64,000 nt of DNA, taken from assembly GCA_964036045.1 (NCBI GenBank), contig OZ038384.1, forward strand, positions 50,072,843-50,136,842, read 5' to 3'. The DNA comes from Eutreptiella sp. 'Long Island Sound 2002' (taxonomy: Eukaryota; Euglenozoa; Euglenophyceae; Eutreptiales; Eutreptiaceae). Shown in pieces: positions 1 through 11,661 of this stretch (its first letter is position 1; each line of letters starts with the position of its first letter). Under the pieces are notes generated by a model. That model was not told where the DNA came from and did no database searches. It saw nothing but the letters and a program-made list of their open reading frames with translations. The translations under genes and the position numbers were made by a program.

Positions 1-340
1 TGCCTCCAGGTCGCAGACTGCTGATGCTTTGGCGGTGCAGTGCTTCTACTGCTCAGTGTGTGTGTTGGGGTGCGCGCGCCATAAGAGCTGGGAAAACATT
101 TGCCTGGCGCGCGCCCAGTCCACTACTTTTGTACCAAGTATCCGAACTTTTTAGCCCCAGATTTCCCCTACCCAACAGAAGCCCCCCAAGCAGACGATAA
201 TCAACCCCAAACCCTTCCCACAGAACATAAAACCAAGCTGTGAATTCCACTTCCTAAACACATGTAAAATGTATTGTGCCAAATGAACAGTTCTGTCCCC
301 ACAAGTGTGTGGGTCAACACACTCAGCACAATAATTTTCA
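1..340. other. No gene recognised
   Basis: I see no exon, RNA gene or clear repeat here. Short open frames on both strands lack any recognisable motif. Confidence 0.5.
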
Positions 341-601
341 TTACATTCGCCATAAAGTGTGGTGGTGTGCTTCTGAGCGCAATGCACAAACGTCAACCTC
401 ATCCATTTCATCATCTTGCATGATAGTTAAGTGGCTTGCATCAACAGCATTCCGCATAACCCTTGCCTTCTTAGAGTCTCCAAAAGGGAGAGTAATAGCA
501 TGGACCCAGGTAAGCTCAATAGCACCAGAACGATGAGCAAACACAATCAAAAGTGGCGACATAGCCACTGCCCTCTTGATCTCAAAGCGGAGAGGAATCA
601 A
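341..601 (-). CDS. Possible exon of unknown function
   Basis: An 86-codon minus-strand frame stays open without a stop and has a protein-like composition, including an acidic stretch MQDDEMDEVD and a basic stretch DSKKARVMRNA. It lies downstream (same strand) of the J-domain exons at 1181-1605 and could be a later exon of that gene, but I cannot match it to the DNAJC21 family. The opposite strand also has a good splice donor (CAG|GTAAGC near 507-512), so the coding strand is not certain. Function not recognised. Confidence 0.25.
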   Translation of the reverse strand: MIPLRFEIKRAVAMSPLLIVFAHRSGAIELTWVHAITLPFGDSKKARVMRNAVDASHLTIMQDDEMDEVDVCALRSEAHHHTLWRM

Positions 602-1180
602 CGTGGCGACATAACCCTGCCTCCTTGGGTATCCAAAACACAGTGGTAGGTAGGCATATTAAGGAGCATAGCCCTCGATGGCAGGGATGCCAAGGGGCGG
701 AAGTAGCACCTGTAAGCAGAGTGACAACTGCCCCACTCTCTCCAGAAGAAAAGATTATTCCCCTGTGCTGTGCAGACAAACCCAAAGCAGTGTGTACACC
801 CAGAAGTCCCAACTGGTTGGCCTACTGAATTTTTATTCCCCTCCCCACTTCCCTCCAAGGGTAGTGGAGAGCACCCTCCAAAACTTCATGGTCTGAGGAT
901 GACACACCACCGCTAGCAGGGCTGTCACTGTCACTGTCAACGCTGGAATACACATTCCACTCTCACCCCCCCACCCCCCCACCACCACCAACACTCACTC
1001 AGCGGGTGAACGGTATTGTGCCAGGCACACACGGGGCATCGTTTTAGACCGAAGTCCCCTTGACCAACCTTTTTCTCTGCAAGCCCTGGGGGGGGGGGGG
1101 TAATTTACACAAGCCCATAAAGTGTGTGAGATTGTGCAGATCGAAGGGAGCCCTGCTCAGGCTAAGACGAGGGAGCACAC
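602..1180. other. Intronic or intergenic stretch with G13 tract
   Basis: No further DNAJC21-type exon could be read here on the minus strand. The stretch contains a run of 13 G at 1088-1100 and a C-rich CCACC tract around 966-990. Confidence 0.4.
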
Positions 1181-1605
1181 CCTCGGAGGATAGCATCCTT
1201 GTGATCATCGTACCACTGGCGCTCATGCGGGTCAATGATGACGCTGTAGGCGTGTTGAACTTCCTTAAACCTAAAAAGCAAGCGCCAGCCCTGAGCTGAA
1301 GAAGCGCGAGACTGTGCCCCGCCGTCCTCCCTATGTCATTAGCTGCACGTCCCAAACCCACACAGGCCTTGGCATCTGCAACGGAGAGGCCACAAATGTG
1401 GTGTCCATGATCTATGAGGCTACCAGTACCTACCCCAGAGCAACCCACGGTTGGCACACCGCTCATCCGCCTCCTCTTTGTTGTTGTAATTCCGGTCCGG
1501 GTGCCACTTCAGCGAGAGCTTTTTGTAGGCCTTGCGGATCTCCTCATTGGTCGCTTTGGGGGTGACCTCCAAGACTTCGTAATAGCAGCGCTTCTTCTCT
1601 GGCAT
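1181..1605 (-). CDS. DNAJC21/JJJ1-like J-domain protein, first two coding exons
   Basis: Two minus-strand exons encode a J-domain co-chaperone N-terminus. Exon 1 (1460-1605) begins at ATG 1603-1605 and carries helix I (YYEVLEV), helix II ([17 protein letters not shown]) and the HPD motif at residues 35-37, which stimulates Hsp70 ATPase. Exon 2 (1181-1270) continues with [12 protein letters not shown] and [15 protein letters not shown]. The intron 1271-1459 (189 nt) has GT and AG ends on the minus strand and joins in frame (CG|G = Arg). The WYD-H-AIL ending of the J domain is typical of the DNAJC21/Jjj1 family, which acts with cytosolic Hsp70 in late 60S ribosome maturation. A donor-like GTGTGC follows exon 2. 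The zinc-finger-containing remainder was not found in lower coordinates and may lie outside the window. Confidence 0.85.
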
Positions 1606-3373
1606 GGAACCACCACACAGCCTGTGGCGCTAAGGCCAGAGGCACACCAAGTCAAAACTGCAGGAAAGCCACAGGGCTTGGCAGCGTCAAGACAACACAA
1701 CCAAAACCGCCGCACAGCCCTACTATGGACTTAATCTCCCCATGAGAGTAACCAACTTTCAGCTGATTGGGAAGGATCATGCCCCCCCGCCCCCAATGAA
1801 CCAAGATTCTGCAAATCAGTTGGTCAAGGTGTACGATTGAAGTCGGCGGTGACCTTCTGCTGCCGCAAACACTACACTTTTTCATAGAAGTTATCTGTTT
1901 GCAAAAGGTGAGCACAGTTGCACAGTGTTATTTCTCATTACAGCACAGGAGCCTTCATTACACCATCCCTGTCACTGCTTCAGCCAGAATTCTACTGATT
2001 CAGGCCAAGGATTTGGGCTAGGAACAACACCACAACGTTACAACAAGATTTGTGTTGTGTTCATGGTGTGTGTGGTGCCTTTAATATTTTCCGTTTCTTG
2101 CAAAGATGGCTGCAACCACATCAGTACAAAGGAACCATGAAAGTAGCGCCAACATAACAAGCAGCCACAAAGCAGCGCCATTGATTGGGCAACAGCAGTG
2201 AGCTTCACCATTCCAAACATGCTTTGTGCTGAGAAATCAATCCATGTGTTAGTTGTGGGGGGCACTTAGTCTTTTTTTGATAGCCATGTTGCTGTGAAAC
2301 AGTTTTGTATTCTTCATGGCGTGTGCCATACAGCTGACATAAGGGGCTCTAACTCTCTAACTCACTGCGTGGTATCATTCTCCACAACCGTGTTGTTGTC
2401 CTCATTGCCAGAATGGTCACCAAAGCAATGATTCTCTGAGAGCACCAGGGTAATAATTCCGATATTGCACGACGTCCTGAAAAATCTTGGCCTGATGCAT
2501 GAAAGATTTTAGCCCATGTGTGGGACAAATGGGTGCCTTTTCTTGGTGAAAAGGGAATGCACTTGACTGATGTGGACACCATAATAGTGTGGCTCGCATT
2601 TTACCATGCACGTATCCCGTGCTTCCGATGCAGCAAGCATCCCTGTGATACCAAGAACATCCGTGTCCGGACCCCTTCGCGCCTGCTTCTCTTTTGTTGA
2701 CTTCTGTTGTGGAGGCAAGATCAACGGTGGTGAGTATGTGTCCGGCACATGCCGCAACCTAGACTTTCTGTGGAGCATCAAGAGGCCCCCCAAAGTTGGA
2801 GGGTATTGGGAGCAGTTGTAGACTATCTACTGGGCTTCCTTGGGCCCAAGTCATGGTAGCAGCCCCTGGTGGTGGCTGCCATCCCTGCCGCTGCGGCTGT
2901 GCCCACAAGCAGTCCTTCTGACACCACGTTTGCTTGAGATGGTGCTTGGGGGGGCATGGCGAAACGCCAACTCTTCCCCTGTTCCCGCCCCTGTGGGTAA
3001 CGTCCGTTCCTCTAACCCCTGGCCCTCTCCCTCCCCTGGTGGAACCAATCTTGCTGATAGCCATCACTATTGGACAAACCCTGAAGAGCACCCCTTAACA
3101 GCACCATCCACCGCAACTTGTCGCAACCCCCCCCCCCCCCCATGTCCCCCAGGGACGACAGTTCCCCCCAACTGTTGCCAACTGATGGTCCTGGGGGATG
3201 GACACCACTCCTGACCAACCACTTACCGGCCATACTATGTAGAATTCATGGCCCATCAGTTGCTTGTTGCAGGTCGCCCAAGGATTTGGGATACACTCTT
3301 GCATGCATAGATGCTGATGGTGCATTGCACATAATGCAAAAAAGCAGAATTTTCAATGCACGGCATCCATTCA
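1606..3373. other. Upstream region of the J-domain gene; no gene supported
   Basis: The part just above 1605 should hold the 5' UTR and promoter of the J-domain gene, but I see no diagnostic element. Open frames around 2350-2800 on both strands are ambiguous. A C15-type tract lies near 3127-3141. Confidence 0.35.
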
Positions 3374-4035
3374 TCAGTTTTCTGCCTCCCCCTTCTTCTG
3401 AACAGGGATAGTGTAAAACTTCCTCTTGCGGTCCCACATAGTCTTGAACAACTGCATATGTTCCCCATCAACGACAAGGATGGACGAATGCCGATGGATG
3501 TTGGCCGAGTAGTGGCGTGTCAAACCTGCCAGAAATTCCTCACATCCACCACGAGAGAAGCCGCCAACGTTGTGTGTTGTCACCCCTTGGCGCGGCCGAA
3601 AATCGCACCACCAGCGGTCACACTGCTACTCAATAGGTGAGCAAGTATATGGTCTCAAAGCTTGGCTCGTGAAATGACCTTTCTCAGGGTGACCACTATG
3701 CGCTTGTCTCGGCGATCAATGGTCCACTAAAGCAGGCATACCTCCGATGTATTGTGCGGCGTTCCCTCCCAACCCCCCGAGTGTTGTATTAGCTTGCCAC
3801 GCTTACCACGCTTTGCTTGTGCCTCAAGCACATGTTTGATCTGTCTCTTATTGCGGAGAGATTTGGGCACAATCCCCAAGGTCCCTTGCAGCTTGTGGGT
3901 CACCATGTCGGTCAGCATATGCCGGGTACTCCAATTTCTATCGTGCTGAGCAGTGCTTGCACAAGGGGTGCGCTCATTGAATTGCTTAGGGTTGCAGCTT
4001 CGAAGGCCTTTTCTAGCAGTCCAGAACCACAACAT
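3374..4035 (-). pseudogene. Decayed coding region, unknown protein
   Basis: Two minus-strand blocks look protein-coding by composition. Block 3727-4035 includes KSLRNKRQIKHVLEAQAKRG. Block 3374-3583 includes HSSILVVDGEHMQLF and ends MWDRKRKFYTIPVQKKGE before a stop. The 143 bases between them hold a third short block in another frame (WTIDRRDKRIVVTLRKVISR) followed by stops. The blocks could be exons of one gene or one frame broken by indels. I recognise no family. Poly-basic segments would suit a nucleic-acid-binding protein, but that is only inference. Confidence 0.35.
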
Positions 4036-5150
4036 GTGTTGCCACTATGGGGGAAGGGAGTCAATCTCGTGGGGGCAAGTTGACCGCCAATGGAAGAGCA
4101 TCAGTGTCCTCAGTGCCCTCAAGGAGTAGAACACGTGGCTGAAAGAAGGCATGCAAAGTGGACTGCAACCGCCGTACACCCTTGGGGGGCAACACTTATG
4201 CTGGTTATATAGGCACCTCCGTGGGATGTAGGGGTGGTAAGTTGGCACGGCTGTCAAGCATTTCACAAAAACGTTGTCATGCACAACTTCAGTGGCACCA
4301 CGTCAGTACACGATGGTTCCGTACTACTCACCATGGGGAGAAGGGCCTTGCACAACAGCCAACACGGAGCGTTTTTCAGAGGTCTGAGAAGTGCAATGGG
4401 TTGGAACAAAGGAGGTGCACATGAGCTCTAACAACAAGGTCCAAAGTCGCACAGTCTTGTGCAATATCACAGTGACCCGTTTTTTTTTCAAGAACTAGCG
4501 AGTGACAGAGTGACCCCCCCCAAGGGGGGTATGGACATGGGGAGGCCGTGACGTTAGGTTTTTGAAATAAACAGCATGATCTTGACCTCATGCCATACTC
4601 CACCATTTCGCTTGTTGTTTGTTGTTTTGCTACATTGCAGCACATGGCCATGAAGCAACGGATACTCAACTACCGAATGCCCCCATGTCACAAGCGTAGC
4701 ACATGGGGGGGGGGTTACTTTTTGGGCATGTTTACTGCCATTTCAATAAACATTAAATGTCGAAAATCGTAGTATTTGCTTGTCCTTGCCAATCCCTACC
4801 CCTTCTTTGGAAGCAATGGCTTCACCCCAAAATCAGTAGCTGTATGTAGTAAGCTCTTGATGGGGACCGGAGGACCACCACCATGCATAGAGGATATCAA
4901 AGAGAGCACCACACATGGGACCACATATAGCACCATGTGCAGAATTTCGAATCACCATGCACCGCACCCCACACATTCCTATGCATAGCACCACCACCAC
5001 ACCACATACAGGAGTACGCCCTGCGCCACGCATGGCAGCACACACTTTGCCACCTATTGGTATGCACAACATGCCACATAGCACCAAACACAAAACTAGA
5101 AACGGCACCGTGTATGCAACCAAGCCCACCATCGTGTCGCTGCCAGCCAG
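4036..5150. other. No gene supported
   Basis: Minus-strand frames around 4045-4290 have scattered coding-like words broken by stops, perhaps the 5' extension of the decayed region at 3374-4035. Around 4900-5030 the sequence is rich in CAC/ACC triplets. Nothing else recognised. Confidence 0.35.
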
Positions 5151-5159
5151 CATGCACAT

Positions 5160-5991
5160 TTTTGTGCCACTTTCTCCTCGGAAGGTTGGTGGCGGACCTC
5201 ATCCCAGAGGATGTATCACTCATCCAAGATTTTCTCCTTACTGGGGATGTGTGGTGGTTTACCCTAGACGGGGTCACTTTAGGTCTCGCAAATTGCCTGA
5301 GGGAGGTGGGCTTTCTGGTCAAACCCAAGAGGACGCCCATTGAGCGCCATTTCTACCTTGGTAAGTTTTTAGATCTGGTGGTGGGTGGTTGTCCACAGCA
5401 AGGTCTGGAGCTTGTTAACCTTTTCGAGTCTCTGCAGTGGGCCCTGCACCCCAAAGGAGGTATGGGTCCTTTGCTTGCCGGGCCACTTGCTCGGATGTTG
5501 TGGGGGCCACAAGGCTGCGAGCCGTGCCTACGCGGTCTTGGAGCCTTTGCACAGGTGTTTGGACACACCCTGGCATCCGGTCTGTGGGCAGTGTATCGGG
5601 CTTTGGTGGAGGTGTGGGGATCCATTGGGTTTGGTTCCTTACATGTTGTTTTGGCCGCATGTGGCCTTTGCAAGGGGCACCCTACCTTAATTTGTGGATG
5701 CACCCAAACACCAACCAAGCAGGGTGCAGGGGTTTTAGGCAAGGGTTTTCTTCCCTAAACTGGGCAGCCGGCTTGGCATGTCTTGCGCTGACCCAGTTCA
5801 CTGAGACCAGCGGGGTGTGGCCCTTTTTTGGACAACTTTGGTGCGTAGTTGCAGACCATCTAGAGTCACGTTTCGATGGGGCTTTGGATGCAACAATGGG
5901 ATTTCCGGAATATGAACCTTTGCCTTTTCCAATTTCTTGCGCACTTTGTTTGGGTGCCCTCCGCACTGCAGCTAGCAAACCCTGTGCCTAG
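5160..5991 (+). pseudogene. Decayed coding region, possibly a reverse-transcriptase-related fragment
   Basis: The plus strand has a continuous open frame to 5758 (frame of GRLVADLIPEDV at ~5190) and then a second coding-like frame to 5991 (ending ALRTAASKPCA). The words CLREVGFLVKPKRTP and FYLGKFLDL resemble the palm/thumb transition of retroelement reverse transcriptases (a hydrophobic 'GF-V-P-K' followed by 'FLG'), as in DIRS-like elements. No YxDD motif is visible, so this assignment is weak. The frame switch near 5740 indicates an indel or an intron. The GC content and codon structure differ from the AT-richer flanks, which is why I call it a coding remnant. Confidence 0.3.
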
Positions 5992-6794
5992 GGTGCGGTC
6001 TTAGTTTGGAAAAAGCAAGGTTGCGGTCCTTGAGGCGGCTTGGGAGGTTTTGGGGAGTCTTCGAAGAGACCGCAACTAAGCCCCGTAAGCCGAGTCACTG
6101 CTACAAGGTGGGGGATGGGGGGATCTCAGGAGCCATGGCAGTCTCACCCGCGAACCACGGGGAAAGGGTGGTTCAAGGGGGTGATTGAATGGTGGAGGGC
6201 GTTCATAAGTTTTGTCAAGCAGCTGGGAGCGTTAGGTGTGGGTGCCTAAGGAGCCCCGTGAACACTGCCAAACGTGGTTCCCTGTAGGAGAGGAGGCTAA
6301 CACCGACATGAGGCCTCCGACCTCCAAGGTGAAAGACTTTTGCGGGTGGATCGGCTGTCGGCCTTTCGGTAATCTTTGGTCTGGGAGGATGGTGTTCACT
6401 AGTGGGTGGTGGTGGTGTGGTGTGGGCCATTAATGATGTAGATGGGTGTGGCTATGTTGTTGTCCTGGGCAAAGTTGATGAAAGGAGATTGGAGTAGGTA
6501 CTTGCATGTTGGTCTAGGTGGTGGTGACAGGCCCTAGTTTGCCACATCGGGTGAGAGGGTGGATATGGCCACCCCGATGTGGAGGGGCCCGTGGTCCATG
6601 CTGTTATGCAGGACGGGCCCATACTCTTGCGATGGTCATGACGGTGGGGTCTCCGGGACACCGGTCGATGTGGAGAGTGTGCCATGTTGGGGTGGTTGGA
6701 GTCGGGTGGGTAGTGAGTTGCTAGGGCACAAATTGGAAGGGGATAATTTCGGAAGCGGAAAATGTTGCCACCTCTAGGCATCTTGAAGCTTGTG
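5992..6794. other. No gene supported
   Basis: G-rich, with short open frames on both strands and no recognisable motif. It may be a continuation of the decayed coding region upstream. Confidence 0.35.
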
Positions 6795-7025
6795 GTTATT
6801 TAACGGTGCACTTTGGATGGTTTTTGCGATCTCTTGGTAGGCGATCCCTGTTATTTCTTGGTGGGTGTTGTATGGTTTTTGACATTTCTTGGTGGGCTGT
6901 GGATGGTTCCTGATATCTCTTGGTAAGCTGTGCATGATCCCTGCTATTTCTTGGTGGGCTTTAGGTGGTTCTTGATATTTCTTGGTGGGCTTTGGATGGT
7001 TCCTCTGGGCTTTGGCTGGTTCTTG
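6795..7025 (+). repeat. ~31-bp minisatellite, about seven degenerate copies
   Basis: A phrase like TATTTCTTGGTGGGCTTTGG recurs at about 6827, 6854, 6885, 6914, 6946 and 6978, with a truncated copy near 7000. The spacing is 30-32 bases. Copies differ by several substitutions. Confidence 0.75.
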
Positions 7026-8750
7026 TTACTTAGGGGTCCTAACTTGCACCCCCGCTGCCCCTGTGGCAAGATGGCCCACGAGACCCCATATGAGGGTGAA
7101 ACTAAAATAGTCTAAATCAGGGTATTGCTTTGAGGGTATGAACCGTGTCGGTCTAGCAGTATGCTGAAATAGTGCTTGTATATGAAGAATCGCGTCAATG
7201 AAGCAATAAAGGTCTATTCTAATTTTCTGTAATATGGCCCCGGAAACATGGAAAAATAGAGGTGGTTCTCAAGACAAACCTTCATTTTTCAAATCTCGCA
7301 CTAAAACTGGCATGGGATACCATTCAAACCTCCACCCCCCTGCACAGAACTTGTTCATGCAGCGTACAAGTAGACAACTCTACGTTCAAATATGTGGTGT
7401 AGTTCATGTTCCAAAATAGTATTGTTGCTTTGTCTTTTACGTTTGTTCGAAGCTAGTCGAGAGTTCTGCTAGCTGTTCGAAGATGTATGAAAATGCATGC
7501 CTATTTCACATAAAAGCAAAAAGTGGCCGACGTTTCGACCAACTTAAGGAAAACTGCTTATAAACGCGCCCAAAGAACACCCATGAAGCAAAGGGAGAAG
7601 AAAAGTCACAGTGCATGGTAACCATACCTGGAGGAGCAGGTACGTGCGGCTTTACCACTCTGAAATCGCGTCGTGGATAGGGACACAGACACACTTGGGA
7701 AGACCCGTGGGGACTCTCCCCCAGTCTGCGGCCTTGGGGAGCCTGGACTTCCTGACGGATCTCTGTGGTCGCTCTCGACCCATGGAACCACCTCGGTCGT
7801 CACGTGACGCCTATGTTGGCAATGTGTGCCACTGCCATTGTGGTGGTGACCGTCGCAGCCCGCACCCGGTGCGCCTAGTATGGGTTAACGGGTCCTTTGG
7901 ATGCTGAACAATCGCCGCCAGGACCCGGGACTTGATACTTGATACGTTACCAGCTTTTACCATGATATACATGCCTATACCAGTCTATACCGAGGGTAAA
8001 CCTACCGATTTATGGGAAATCTTGGAGACACCCCCCCCCCAAGGGATTGTCCGGGGTACCCGCTGCCATGCGTGGGTGTTATCAAGCCCTCCCATGGTTT
8101 GCTCTAAGGAGGGGGGTGAAGCGGTACCCAGGACCTCGTGGCCCTCATGGTGAATGTCTAACCTTCCCCATCCTCTACGGGAGTTCATGCTGTCTGCAAT
8201 GCCTTGGGAACAGGGATGGGATGGATGTCGTCCCTAACCTTCCCAATCGATCAGATGGATCATGAATTTTAATACTTTTATTTTAGTGATCGAATGTTGC
8301 TTGAAATCGAAAAAAAATAGATTATTGTGACCAATTTTCTGATCGCCGTGGAATCGCGCGTGTTGGCGCCGACTTTCCGTGGCGAGTTTTGTTGTGGACT
8401 TTTCTCCTGTACCATTGAGGTCACAAAGGAAGTTAAGGACTGGATTTGTAGGGTTTTGCATGTACTTTCATCTAGTGTACTCAGTGACGCGGCTGGGAGA
8501 AAATCGACACGCAAGGTTTTTTGTGAAGCGACCGAACTCATAGTTACCATGGACTATGAGTTTGTTGGGAACTCTACATCTTTGCCCTTTTCCTTCCTTT
8601 CATGCCCCTTACACATGGGCATATCACTTCCTTTGGGAAAGCGCCTTATAGGGGTGAGTTGGGCCATGAGGTGGTGTCAAAAACCCAACTTTTCTTCGTG
8701 CAGAAACGCTAATTTTGTGTACTTGTGAGCATGCACGTAAATGACTTAAC
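7026..8750. other. No firm gene; one 133-codon open frame
   Basis: The plus-strand frame 8327-8728 is open for 133 codons with a moderately protein-like centre (TIEVTKEVKDWICRVLHVL), but has no recognised domain. A C10 tract lies at 8031-8040. The rest shows no structure I can name. Confidence 0.3.
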
Positions 8751-8754
8751 ATGA

Positions 8755-9034
8755 TGCTCACAAGACCAAAAGCCCGAGACCATTTTCGATTTTGGAGCTA
8801 ACTCAACGATGGCTCCACGCAATTTAATGCGTATTGAAACATGGTCGGCCAAAAAGACGAGTTTTTGTCGAATTTTGGGCCAAAACGGCGCCAAGGGTCG
8901 TGCTCGACGCCATTGGCGAGTTGAGCCTTGAACCAAGGCAATATGGAAAGTATAGACCACGAACAACATCGTGCATAGCTGGTTTGATTTTTCCAAGCTT
9001 GTCTCTTATTTCATGCAATATTGTCTTGTGAGCA
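8755..9034. repeat. 280-bp segment bounded by a 12-bp inverted repeat
   Basis: TGCTCACAAGAC at 8755-8766 is exactly reverse-complemented at 9023-9034 (GTCTTGTGAGCA). The geometry resembles a small MITE, but I find no clear target-site duplication, so a chance or secondary-structure origin is possible. Confidence 0.35.
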
Positions 9035-9107
9035 CGCGATGCATTTTTCCATTTTGCACACGCGCTCGTATGCATGCACGATTGACATGGGAACCAAGGG
9101 ACTACTT

Positions 9108-9147
9108 GACCCATAGTAAGCATGTTTGAGAACACTTACTATGGGTC
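9108..9147. repeat. Perfect 13-bp hairpin
   Basis: GACCCATAGTAAG (9108-9120) and CTTACTATGGGTC (9135-9147) are exact reverse complements with a 14-nt loop. It is not followed by a T run, so there is no reason to call it a terminator. Confidence 0.7.
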
Positions 9148-9149
9148 CT

Positions 9150-10129
9150 TCCATTTAGCTATATGCCATATTATTCAGGCCTTGGCACCTCATTGGTATA
9201 TATGTCCCAATATTGGCATTTTGGCAGTTTTTCCCACTTTGCATGTGCTACAAGGGTTGCGGTGTTAAAAATCCTTTCCCAATGCTTTGAACCCCAACCT
9301 TTGTTGCAAATGGGACTAGAGGCATTGGGCAACTTCCATGCAAAAGCCCAAAGTCCATCTCTCTTGGGATTCGGAGATACAAATTTTGGAGCGACCACTT
9401 TTTGGGCGACATTTCCTCTTTTTGACCAAAATGGTCTCCAACTCCTTCTCCCCCCAATTTCACCCCCGGTGTTGTGTGCGCCCGTTCTCCAATGTGAAGG
9501 GCGGTTTGCAAAGGGTACAAAGACCCTCCGCAAAGAGGGTATGCCCCCATGTGTCCTCGCCTTGGGATCAGACATACATGGGAGACCCAATTTGGTGTGT
9601 GTTGCTGCTTGCCAATTTTCTTGTGCTATGTTTCCGTTAGGGGGGGAAATAGCTAGTGGTCATTTGCTACAAGAATTGCCCTACTCTTCTGGCTAGGTCC
9701 CTGGGCACATGGAGATATGGTACTCCCAACATGGCACAAAATGGGCAAAACAACAAAAATTGGCCGAAATGGCCCAAACTCACGATACCATATCTCCATG
9801 ACCATCGCGAGCAATAACCCAAGCAAAGATGCTATGGACACATGAGACTTATGTCCCAATATATGCCCCATACCAACCCAAGAGGTTGCCTCGCTCCTCC
9901 GGCATGGTCGGAGGTATGGAACATTTGGCGATCGCCATGTCTTGTAATTTTGCAAATATTGCTGTCTTGTGCCCCATCGCGTGTTCGTCCACTTGGGGAA
10001 CAGTAACAAACCAGTGTGACAGCAAGCCAAACCCCAATGCCCGGGAGCAAAGGGAGTATCAAGGCCCGTGTATTGAGGCTTGGCTTGAGGAGATCGCCCC
10101 GAACGCCTACCCTGCTTGGTCGCCCAAGA
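9150..10129 (-). repeat. Probable continuation of dispersed repeat; no gene
   Basis: This sequence has the same texture as 62.1-63.4 kb (phrases such as ATATCTCCATG, AAAATTGGC, CCAAGTGGG), and similarity to the 61.4-62.0 kb repeat fades near 10130. The 177-codon plus-strand frame at 9163-9696 has no domain and is probably fortuitous. Confidence 0.35.
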
Positions 10130-10745
10130 TGGCCGATTTTTTGCAATTTTTGGCGTCCTGAGCCCACTTGGCGACCCCATGGCTCCAGGACGCCGGGGAA
10201 TCTGAGGGAACCAGATTGCACGGGGCCCTTAGGGAGTTTGTACTCCAAGGGTATAGGGTTGGTTGCTTCGCCCCTACCCTCGTATGGCCCAGACGAGGGG
10301 TCAATTTGGGACTTTTTTGAGCCAGAATCTGGCTGGGCTGAAACAACCTATTTTAGACCCCAACCCCCTATGGGATAATGGCAGGGCAATATCTCCGGCT
10401 AAGAGGGGAGTTGGGACGAGCCATCAAAGGAGCATGGGAAGCCATCGTCAGTTGGCCCTGGAGCCCATTGGCTTCAGGGAACTCGCCCGTGGCTCGTCGG
10501 GACGCTCCTCCCTTGGCAGGGTTCTAGGGTCATTTCTCGGCAGGTCTGTGGGTTGTGTTTGAGCCTCCATATCTGCATGCCACTAGGGAGGTGGGACTTG
10601 GGATTGAGATATGGTTTGAGACAGAGTGTCTATTGCCTTGAGGCGCCCTTACCCCAATCAGTGGCCTAACCCACCTGTCGTGTACATACCCTGATGTGTT
10701 GTTGTACATACCTTCGTTTTATTGCACAGTCGCAAGGATCCTAGA
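10130..10745 (-). repeat. Minus-strand copy of the repeat at 61.42-62.03 kb
   Basis: Read on the minus strand, this segment aligns with 61420-62030 along its length. Shared landmarks in the same order include AACACATCAG.ATATGTACAC, TGGGGTAAGGGC, CAATAGACACTC, CTCAAACACAACCCA, AATTGACCCCTCGT and GAGTACAAACTC. Divergence is visible at many positions. Similarity stops near 10745, where the other copy continues into the reverse-transcriptase ORF. That pattern suits a 5'-truncated non-LTR copy carrying only the 3' tail, or a separate dispersed repeat that abuts the LINE. Confidence 0.75.
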
Positions 10746-11640
10746 ACGCCAAGTTGTTTAAGGGACTAAGCTCCTGTACCCCCCCCCCTGTTCCGCAGGC
10801 AGAGGTTGGTACAGTAATAGATCAAGCGACTGCCCTTGATTCAAGCAAGGCACCAAAACAATCAGATCCAAATTAGGATCAATTCCTCCCGAAAAAAGCA
10901 AAAGTAGCAAAAAGGGGCTGCAAACAAAGACGAACAAGTGCTTAAATAGTTTATAAAGAAAATTCATAAGGTTTTAACATGAAGATTGACAACATCCGGC
11001 AATGTAAATTGTAATCACCACTGAATGTGCACTATTTTGTGTGCAACAGAATAGGTTAGGAATCTGGGGCATCTAGGCTGGGCCAAACACAAGATATGGC
11101 TTGGTCAGCTTGGCAACGCGAATGTGTGCAGCAAAATAAACGGAACGACAACAAGTGGATGAGACATTTGAGTATCTAGCTCCTGACTTGGGAGAGCAAT
11201 AGGCTTAATCTTTAATGAAAAGGGCAAGAAGTGCCTACTTTATTTCAGTACATACCTCCGTGAAGGAAGATATCTGAGCTCCATTGAGTGGTAGGGGTGA
11301 TTTTCATGGGGGGCTAGGCGGATTGCCCTGGTTCGGTTGAAACTTGTGCTAATGCTTCACAAAGAATAGGGAAAAGGATCAAATGTTCGTCTGAAATAAT
11401 TCCCAAAGAAAACGGGGGGCTTCTCCAGGAACAACTACCCCACAAAAGACTTGGTTAGGGACTTTTTCTAACTTCACTTAGAGATGGTTCGTCAGCTAGT
11501 GCCAAGGCAACTGTGATAGGCACCTGGCTTGCCCTCCAATCTTTGTTGTCAAAGAGACCATGAGGCGTTGTCTAGCGGCTCCGCTGGTTTTGAAGTGCAA
11601 TTTGCGGTGCGGCAAAACTCTCCGTGGCTAGCTTGCAACT
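10746..11640. other. No gene recognised
   Basis: Moderately AT-rich, with a C10-type tract near 10779 and no long open frame of protein-like composition on either strand. Confidence 0.45.
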
Positions 11641-11661
11641 TTGTTGACCATTCTGTGCATT

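Noticed and set aside
9108-9147. Hairpin as a transcription terminator
   Set aside because: No T run follows and the context is eukaryotic repeat DNA.
9163-9696. 177-codon plus-strand ORF as a gene
   Set aside because: It sits in a dispersed repeat-like sequence, has no domain, and the opposite strand is equally open.
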